A DNA stretch of 64,000 nt from UBA5336 sp038745855 (GTDB lineage: Bacteria > Pseudomonadota > Alphaproteobacteria > Caulobacterales > Hyphomonadaceae). Every line of letters begins with the position of its first letter. The first letter of the stretch is position 1. This document shows positions 58,667 to 64,000 of the stretch, piece by piece. The translations under genes and the position numbers were made by a program. The notes under the pieces were generated by a model that saw only the letters and a list, made by a program, of their open reading frames with translations, was not told where the DNA came from and ran no database searches. Location: positions 1 to 64,000 of the forward strand of contig JBCDLC010000011.1 in the NCBI GenBank assembly GCA_038745855.1, in the 5' to 3' direction.

Positions 58667-59974
58667 TCAGCCGCTAAGGCCAGGGTAGATCGGGAAATCA
58701 GCCGTCATGGCTTTGACTTCGCCGCGAACGCGCTGTTCGACCGCCCCTGCTTCGTCGCCGGCCTGCGCTTCCAATACGTCGGCAATCCAATGGGCGATTT
58801 GCTGGAACTCCGTTTCGCCAAAGCCCCGCGTTGTGCCCGCGGGCGTGCCGACGCGAATCCCTGACGTCACGAACGGTTTCTCTGGATCGTTCGGGATCGC
58901 ATTTTTGTTGCATGTGATCCCAGCCCGATCGAGGGCATGCTCGGCCACCTTGCCTGTCACGCCCTTGGGCCTGAGGTCGACCAACATGGCGTGGCTATCG
59001 GTGCCGCCCGAGACGATATCCAGCCCGCGTTCCAAGAGGATGCTGGACAACGCCGCTGCATTGGAAACGACCTGCTGCACATAGGCTCTGAAATCGGGCT
59101 GCAAGGCCTCACCGAACGCCACCGCCTTGGCGGCAATCACATGCATCAGCGGTCCGCCTTGGAGGCCGGGAAAGACCGCAAAGTTGATCTTCTTTCCGAG
59201 TTCTTCGTCCCGCGTTAGTATAATACCGCCGCGCGGTCCGCGTAGGGCCTTATGGGTCGTTGTGGTTGCAACGTGCACATGGTCGAGCGGGTTGGGGTAC
59301 ACACCACCGGCAACAAGACCTGAGAAGTGGCTCATATCGGCCATGAGGTAGGCCCCTACCTTGTCAGCGATCGCGCGCATCCGCTTGAAATCGACAAAGC
59401 GGAAATACGCGGTGGCACCACCGATGATCAATTTGGGTTTATGCTCCAGTGCCAGCCGTTCCATCTCGTCATAATCAATGAGGTGTGTCTCAGGATCGAC
59501 CCCATAGCTGACCACGTTGAACCACTTCCCCGATTGATTCACGGGACTGCCATGCGTGAGATGCCCTCCGGCCGCCAGATCCATGCCCATGAACGTGTCG
59601 CCCGGCTGCAGAAGCGTAAAAAAGACAGCCTGGTTCGCATTGGCACCGGAGTGCGGCTGGACGTTGGCCCAAGTCGCACCAAAGAGTTCCTTCGCCCGAT
59701 CGATCGCGATGCGCTCAGCAACATCCACGAATTCGCACCCGCCATAATACCGCTTACCGGGATAGCCCTCCGCGTACTTGTTCGTCAGCACCGAACCTTG
59801 CGCTTCGAGCACTGCTGTTGAGACAATGTTTTCAGACGCGATCAATTCGATCTGGTCTTGCTGTCGAACCAATTCGTTCTGAATGGCCTTTGCAATCTCG
59901 GGATCCTGACCCTCAAGGGAATTGGAAAAAAAACCGGTGGGCGCGGACAGGGATTGGACGGCAGTATCTGGCAT
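58667..59974 (-). CDS. glyA: serine hydroxymethyltransferase
   Basis: A 435-residue PLP enzyme making glycine and methylene-THF from serine. IELIASENIVSTAVLEAQGS, GYPGKRYYGGCEFVDVAERI, and the PLP lysine in VATTTTHKALRGPRGGIILT are visible. ATG 59974 is preceded by a CTAGGAG site. It is the first gene of a run glyA-nrdR-rib-nusB on the minus strand. One-carbon and riboflavin genes are often joined this way. Confidence 0.96.
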   Translation of the reverse strand: MPDTAVQSLSAPTGFFSNSLEGQDPEIAKAIQNELVRQQDQIELIASENIVSTAVLEAQGSVLTNKYAEGYPGKRYYGGCEFVDVAERIAIDRAKELFGATWANVQPHSGANANQAVFFTLLQPGDTFMGMDLAAGGHLTHGSPVNQSGKWFNVVSYGVDPETHLIDYDEMERLALEHKPKLIIGGATAYFRFVDFKRMRAIADKVGAYLMADMSHFSGLVAGGVYPNPLDHVHVATTTTHKALRGPRGGIILTRDEELGKKINFAVFPGLQGGPLMHVIAAKAVAFGEALQPDFRAYVQQVVSNAAALSSILLERGLDIVSGGTDSHAMLVDLRPKGVTGKVAEHALDRAGITCNKNAIPNDPEKPFVTSGIRVGTPAGTTRGFGETEFQQIAHWIADVLEAQAGDEAGAVEQRVRGEVKAMTADFPIYPGLSG

Positions 59975-60330
59975 GGGTGAGACTCCTAGGGGGCATTGGT
60001 GGTCCTAGCGGTGACCGCCCAGCCCGGCAAGCGACGGGACAGCTACGGGGGGTGACGCCATGTCCCAGTGGGAAGATCTCGCCCGAATGACGAGAGCCCA
60101 TCGCCTCTTCCACGCTACGCCCCCAATAAGAATCAAGGCGAAAGTATCCATGCTAAAAATACCGATTTCCAGCTTTAAATTCTGCCCGCAATAGCATATA
60201 GACTTGCAGTCCATCAGTCTTCGAGACGCCCAGACAGTATCGAGCGGATTGCTTCTTCGAATTCGTTTGTCGCCGATGGTATTCCCGACGATGATCGAAA
60301 CCAATAGATTCGGTGCGCGCGAGGATAGTC
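59975..60330. promoter_or_regulatory. divergent intergenic region between glyA and mucR
   Basis: A 356-base gap without a supportable gene. It must hold the promoters of glyA (minus) and mucR (plus). The glyA-side half is GC-rich with short inverted segments (GCGGTGACCGC near 60008). I could not match it to a known riboswitch. The mucR-side half (about 60140-60205) is strikingly AT-rich with many TA steps, of the kind MucR/Ros proteins bind, so autoregulation is possible. Confidence 0.4.
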
Positions 60331-60735
60331 ATGGGCGATCACAAACCATCGCACCTCATTGAGCTGACCACTGAAATCGTCTCTGCTTTCGTGGCTAAAA
60401 ACCCCGTTCCCAGCGCCGGCCTGCCAGAGCTTATCCGGTCCGTCCACGAGACCCTGTCAGACATTTCCCACGGAACCCCTGGTCCCTCGCCGAGGCCTAA
60501 ACCTGTGGTGCCGGTGAACAAGTCCGTCACGCCTGACTACCTCATATGCCTTGAAGATGGACGGAAGCTCAAAATGCTGAAGCGCTATCTCAGGTCCCGG
60601 TATGCCATGACGCCGGAGGAATACAGGGCGCGCTGGAACCTGCCGAACGACTATCCCATGGTCGCTCCGAACTATGCCAAGCGCCGTTCTGATTTTGCCA
60701 AGGAAATCGGCCTTGGACGAAAGGCGGCTGGATAA
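60331..60735 (+). CDS. mucR: MucR/Ros family transcriptional regulator
   Basis: A 134-residue DNA-binding protein. The N-terminal helices (HLIELTTEIVSAFVAKNPVP) form the oligomerisation part, and the C-terminal domain is VTPDYLICLEDGRKLKMLKR, YAMTPEEYRARWNLPNDYPM, VAPNYAKRRSDFAKEIGLGR. In Ros the zinc ligands include two histidines after the LKR helix; here that place is KRYLRSRY, so zinc binding is doubtful, as in some MucR homologues that fold without it. MucR proteins silence genes and affect the CtrA pathway in Caulobacter. ATG 60331 has a GAGG site. Confidence 0.92.
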   Translation: MGDHKPSHLIELTTEIVSAFVAKNPVPSAGLPELIRSVHETLSDISHGTPGPSPRPKPVVPVNKSVTPDYLICLEDGRKLKMLKRYLRSRYAMTPEEYRARWNLPNDYPMVAPNYAKRRSDFAKEIGLGRKAAG

Positions 60736-60866
60736 AGCCGTTCGGGCCAATCGCCTTGCGATCTGTGAACGGCGATAGCTTTTCTGCGGAACTTCGAAGA
60801 GACCGGCCATGGCCGAGCGTTTTATCGTCTTCAATACCGCCCCCTATCGGCGGGTAACTGAAGTCG

Positions 60867-60886
60867 AACGACGCGCTCGCGTCGTT
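60867..60886. terminator. hairpin between convergent mucR and hemA
   Basis: AACGACGCG and CGCGTCGTT are perfect 9-base arms around CT. The hairpin lies between the stops of mucR (60735) and hemA (60910). It lacks a T-run, so it may act with Rho or as an RNA-stabilising stem. Confidence 0.45.
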
Positions 60887-60909
60887 GAGAGCGGAACTGA
60901 AAAAGGGGC

Positions 60910-62133
60910 CTAGGCGACCTTTTTACCGTCCATGCCCAACTGCTTCCAGATTGCGAGGATAGCCGACACCAATTCGTCCATCATCACTTCATCGTGGACA
61001 GGGCTTGGCGTGAAACGTAACCGCTCTGTCCCCTTGGGGACGGTCGGATAGTTGATCGGCTGCACGTAAAGGCCGAAATCGAACAAAAGCGTATCGGACA
61101 ATGCCTTACACCGTTCGGGATCTCCAACGAGCAAAGGCACGATGTGGCTTGGACTTTCCATCACCGGCAAACCAGCGTCTTCAAACTTCTGCTTCAGAAG
61201 CTCTGCTTTTGCCTGATGGTCCGCGCGAAGCGCTCGTCCTTCTTCCGTGCGCAGCTTTCGAACGCTCGACAGAGCCCCCGCCGCCATGACAGGACAGGTC
61301 GATGTTGTGAAGATGAACCCCGATGCCATGGACCGGATGGCGTCAATCACGAGAGCGTTGGCCGCGATGTAACCGCCCATGACGCCGAATGCCTTGCCGA
61401 GCGTGCCTTCAATGATGTCGACCCGGTCTTTGAGCCCGTCGCGCTCGGCAACGCCAGCACCCTCATCGCCATAGAGCCCAACAGCATGGACTTCATCCAG
61501 ATAGGTGATGGCATCGAACTCGTCGGCCAGATCACATATCGCTTCGATCGGACCGAAATCGCCGTCCATCGAATAGACGCTTTCAAACGCAATGAGCTTC
61601 GGCCGATCGGGATCATCATTGGCCATCAGCGCCCTGAGATGGTCCACATCGTTGTGGCGAAAGATGCGGCGATCGCAGCCTGAACGGCGGATGCCTTCGA
61701 TCATCGAGGCATGGTTCAGAGCGTCGGAATAGATGATCAGGTTGGGCAGGATTTTCCCAAGTGTCGACAGCGTTGCGTCATTGGCAACGTAGCCCGACGT
61801 AAAAAGCAGTGCGCCCGACTTTCCATGGAGGGAAGCAAGCTCACGCTCTAGGTCGACATGGTACCGCGTGGTGCCGGAAATGTTTCGCGTTCCGCCCGAC
61901 CCGGCCCCAAAGCTATCGACAGCATCGTGCATTGCCTGGGCAACGCCGTCGTCTTGGCCCATTCCCAGGTAGTCGTTGGAACACCAAACCGTGATTTCGC
62001 GCTCGCCATCTTCGAACCTGGCTGTCGCCTTCGGAAAGCGCCCCTTGTGGCGGTGCAGATCGACGAAGACCCGATAGCGACCCTCGCCGTGAATCGTCGA
62101 CAAGGCGTCTTCAAAGGCTTTGAGATGCTTCAT
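60910..62133 (-). CDS. hemA: 5-aminolevulinate synthase
   Basis: A 407-residue PLP enzyme joining glycine and succinyl-CoA, the first step of haem synthesis in alphaproteobacteria (Shemin route). ITVWCSNDYLGMGQDDGVAQ, GAGSGGTRNISGTTRYHVDL, YLDEVHAVGLYGDEGAGVAE and the PLP lysine in IIEGTLGKAFGVMGGYIAAN are diagnostic. The C-terminal LRFTPSPVHDEVMMDELV is also typical. Length is normal. It converges with mucR. Confidence 0.97.
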   Translation of the reverse strand: MKHLKAFEDALSTIHGEGRYRVFVDLHRHKGRFPKATARFEDGEREITVWCSNDYLGMGQDDGVAQAMHDAVDSFGAGSGGTRNISGTTRYHVDLERELASLHGKSGALLFTSGYVANDATLSTLGKILPNLIIYSDALNHASMIEGIRRSGCDRRIFRHNDVDHLRALMANDDPDRPKLIAFESVYSMDGDFGPIEAICDLADEFDAITYLDEVHAVGLYGDEGAGVAERDGLKDRVDIIEGTLGKAFGVMGGYIAANALVIDAIRSMASGFIFTTSTCPVMAAGALSSVRKLRTEEGRALRADHQAKAELLKQKFEDAGLPVMESPSHIVPLLVGDPERCKALSDTLLFDFGLYVQPINYPTVPKGTERLRFTPSPVHDEVMMDELVSAILAIWKQLGMDGKKVA

Positions 62134-62261
62134 CGTGCGGCCTCCTGGGTGCGCCGGACAGGTCTCTGACGCGGGTATGATCCCCCGCGCAACTTTCTAA
62201 GTAGTTTTCACCGGTCGACTTGGAAATGACTTTTCGCTGCGACCGAAAGACCTGATTTTGC

Positions 62262-62276
62262 GACTGATTTTCAGTC
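62262..62276. other. small hairpin after the aldolase gene
   Basis: GACTGA, TTT, TCAGTC: perfect 6-base arms 10 bases after the end of the minus-strand aldolase gene, within the 153 bp region that also holds the hemA promoter. It may be a weak terminator; no long T-run follows. Confidence 0.35.
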
Positions 62277-62286
62277 AGTACGCCCT

Positions 62287-63063
62287 CTAATCTCGAAACT
62301 CTGGGCACGTCCTATCAAGTTTCCGCAAAAGGGCGGGCCAAGCCAGTTGATTGGCCAGCACAGCGAGACCTGCAGGGTTGGATTGACCTTGGACCATCGA
62401 CTGCACTTCGTCGTCTGGCGTCGTCAGGTTTTCACGTCCCGCCGAGAGCGCCCGGATCTGCATGGAGCATGCGCGTTCCAGAAAGAACATTCGCAGGAAA
62501 CATTCGCCAGCGGTGGAGCCAACGGTGAGCGTGCCATGATTACGCAGCATCAAAAGGTGTTTGTCGCCAAGATCCGCAACGATGCGTTCACGTTCATCGT
62601 GGTTGAGCGCCACCCCCTCATAGCCGTGGTAGGCGAGATCATGGGACGCAATCATTCCCGTTTGCGTGATGGGGAGTAAGCCGTGAGCCTGGGCCGAAAC
62701 AGCCACGCCGTCATCGGTGTGCAGGTGCATCACGACGTGGTGGTCGTCCGCTGCGGCATGGACGGCTGAGTGGATCGTGAAACCTGCGGGATTGATAAAA
62801 TAAGGCGTCTCCTGGACCACATTCCCATCGAGATCGACCTTCACGAGAGACGACGCGGTGATTTCCTCGAACAGCATGCCGTAGGGGTTGATGAGGAAAT
62901 GGTGCTCAGGCCCGGGCACCCGATGGGAGATGTGGGTGAAGATGAGATCGTCCCAACCATAGAGTGCTGTTAGCCGATACATGGCGGCGAGATCCAATCG
63001 AGCCGCCCATTCCTCTTCGCTCACCTGCCCTTTCAGGCTATTGATCAGCATGCCGTCTGCCAT
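62287..63063 (-). CDS. class II aldolase/adducin family protein
   Basis: A 258-residue zinc-dependent aldolase-fold protein. LTALYGWDDLIFTHISHRVP, the metal-binding VVMHLHTDDGVAVSAQAHGL (HxH), and LLMLRNHGTLTVGSTAGECF with the third histidine are family marks. The substrate is not known; bacterial members include sugar-phosphate aldolases and many unassigned proteins. The start at 63063 (MADGMLINSLKG) is used because the longer frame is not conserved. It is divergent from the NAD kinase gene. Confidence 0.88.
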   Translation of the reverse strand: MADGMLINSLKGQVSEEEWAARLDLAAMYRLTALYGWDDLIFTHISHRVPGPEHHFLINPYGMLFEEITASSLVKVDLDGNVVQETPYFINPAGFTIHSAVHAAADDHHVVMHLHTDDGVAVSAQAHGLLPITQTGMIASHDLAYHGYEGVALNHDERERIVADLGDKHLLMLRNHGTLTVGSTAGECFLRMFFLERACSMQIRALSAGRENLTTPDDEVQSMVQGQSNPAGLAVLANQLAWPALLRKLDRTCPEFRD

Positions 63064-63217
63064 GCGCGTCTCCCTTGGATTATCTAATTTTGAGTAAGTG
63101 TATCGGAAGCAGCGCCAACCGGCCAGAGACGAGTTGGAGCCGGAAATAGAAACGTCCCACGAACCGCAAGAAAATCCCAAGCTTGACGTTTGCACGAGCA
63201 AGAGACGAAAAGGCGGC

Positions 63218-63985
63218 ATGAACGAGCCCCGCATCGCGTTTTCCGCATCGGAACGTCCAGAGGCCCAGGATGCACGGGACCACTTGTCTGAAAGGTATGG
63301 ACAGGTCGCCGAAGAAGACGCCGACATCATCGTCGCCCTAGGTGGGGATGGAGCAATCCTCGACGCACTTCGGCGCCGGTTTGCCGATCACAAACCGGTT
63401 TATGGCATGAACCGCGGCACCGTTGGTTTCCTCATGAACGAGTACGACGAGGATGACCTCTATGCGAGGGTCAAAGCAGCCGAGAAAATAACGGTGAACC
63501 CCCTCCGCATGGAAGCCATCGACGTCGATGGCGAGGTTCACAAGCGGATCGCCATCAACGAGGTCTCCCTTCTCCGCCAGACGGCACAGACGGCGCAGCT
63601 CCGCATCCAGGTCGATGGCAAGGAGCGTATGCCGTCGTTGAGTTGCGACGGCGTCATGGTCGCAACACCCGCCGGATCAACGGCCTACAATCTTTCTGCC
63701 CACGGACCGATCCTCCCCATTGGCGCAAACCTCTTGGCGCTCACACCAATAAGCCCTTTCCGCCCGCGCCGCTGGCGGGGCGCGCTACTCCGCCACGACG
63801 CCCAGGTGCACATTGATGTGCTGGCCCCGCGCCGGCGTCCGGTGTCGGCCTCCGCTGACAATCAGGAAGTCCGAAACATCGTATCTTTGGATCTGGCAGA
63901 GGACTCCAGTCGGCACCTGACCCTACTCTTCGATCCCGGTCACGCACTCGACGAACGAATTCTTCGGGAGCAGTTTAGTTTCTGA
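63218..63985 (+). CDS. nadK: NAD kinase
   Basis: A 255-residue kinase that makes NADP from NAD and ATP. The family motif IIVALGGDGAILDALRR (GGDG), then YGMNRGTVGFLMNEY (normally NxGxxGFL), INEVSLLRQTAQTAQLRIQV, and LSCDGVMVATPAGSTAYNLS, PILPIGANLLALTPISPF are all present. The length is typical of the alphaproteobacterial type. ATG 63218 (MNEPRIAFSAS) was chosen over the long upstream frame. The gene is complete; the last 15 bases of the window hold nothing. Confidence 0.95.
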   Translation: MNEPRIAFSASERPEAQDARDHLSERYGQVAEEDADIIVALGGDGAILDALRRRFADHKPVYGMNRGTVGFLMNEYDEDDLYARVKAAEKITVNPLRMEAIDVDGEVHKRIAINEVSLLRQTAQTAQLRIQVDGKERMPSLSCDGVMVATPAGSTAYNLSAHGPILPIGANLLALTPISPFRPRRWRGALLRHDAQVHIDVLAPRRRPVSASADNQEVRNIVSLDLAEDSSRHLTLLFDPGHALDERILREQFSF

Positions 63986-64000
63986 AAAGGTTATCGCTCT

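Noticed and set aside
59975..60115. Possible glyA riboswitch
   Set aside because: The leader has short inverted segments, but I could not match it to a glycine, THF, SAM or other known aptamer.
60809..60913. 34-codon frame after mucR
   Set aside because: Includes the perfect hairpin at 60867-60886 and has no ribosome site; more likely noncoding.
1..64000. CRISPR array or cas genes
   Set aside because: No short direct repeats with regular spacers and no Cas-like protein were seen.

Overview
The window is GC-rich DNA from an alphaproteobacterium, most likely of the Caulobacterales/Parvularculales/Hyphomonadaceae kind. The evidence is a CcrM-type GANTC methyltransferase, a MucR/Ros regulator, an alpha-type SspB adaptor, a cysteine-free ribosomal protein L32, a LexA gene with the alphaproteobacterial GAAC-N7-GAAC operator, 5-aminolevulinate synthase of the Shemin type, and the gene order nrdR-ribD-ribE-ribBA-ribH-nusB. 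A marine lifestyle is only a guess (sulfotransferases, alternative oxidase). No rRNA, tRNA, CRISPR array, insertion sequence or prophage was found.

Layout. 0-2.9 kb: ends of two convergent genes, then a pyrG whose first codons are missing at an abrupt junction near 258, a small unknown gene, rpmF and a small membrane protein. 2.9-3.6 kb: first copy of a 0.6 kb repeat carrying a 140-residue gene. 3.6-9.8 kb (minus): secF, secD, yajC, pcm, surE, serS. 9.9-12.5 kb: membrane protein, methylglutaconyl-CoA hydratase-like crotonase, GH19/peptidoglycan-binding protein. 12.5-20.6 kb (minus): the SUF iron-sulfur cluster operon (class I desulfurase, sufB, small gene, sufC, sufD, sufS, small gene, sufT, an SMR transporter, sufA). 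20.8-23.5 kb: suf-associated hydrolase and two tandem sulfotransferases. 23.5-31.4 kb (minus): a WecA/MraY-like transferase, ispE, two TPR lipoproteins, ETF-ubiquinone oxidoreductase. 31.4-36.2 kb (plus): family-4 uracil-DNA glycosylase, a small membrane protein, a TIGR04283/TIGR04282 glycosyltransferase pair, a PA0069-type radical SAM protein and ccrM. 36.2-39.7 kb (minus): guaB, rlmE, ppx/gppA. 39.7-44.1 kb: hspQ, a secreted unknown, repeat copy 2, trpD, trpC, lexA. 44.4-45.4 kb: repeat copy 3 and two long direct repeats. 45.4-47.6 kb (minus): thioesterase, sspB, lipoprotein. 47.8-53.9 kb (plus): Old Yellow Enzyme, Uma2 nuclease-fold protein, crotonase, caspase-like lipoprotein, DUF3833 lipoprotein, alternative oxidase, MFS exporter. 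53.9-60 kb (minus): crotonase, nusB, riboflavin operon, nrdR, glyA. 60-64 kb: mucR, hemA, class II aldolase, NAD kinase.

How the genes work together. Most of the window is housekeeping: protein export (SecDF-YajC), Fe-S assembly (SUF), riboflavin synthesis, tryptophan synthesis, quality control (SspB, HspQ, Pcm, SurE) and cell-cycle/SOS control (CcrM, MucR, LexA). The least explained signal is the family of three 602-605 bp repeats (2931-3534, 40831-41435, 44389-44990). Each carries an intact 139-140 residue gene of unknown function under an apparently shared promoter with exactly conserved spacing. Two of the three flank trpDC-lexA. Also notable are a caspase-like lipoprotein in which a p10-like segment comes before the p20 part, a GANTC cluster in front of ccrM, and the abnormal pyrG junction.
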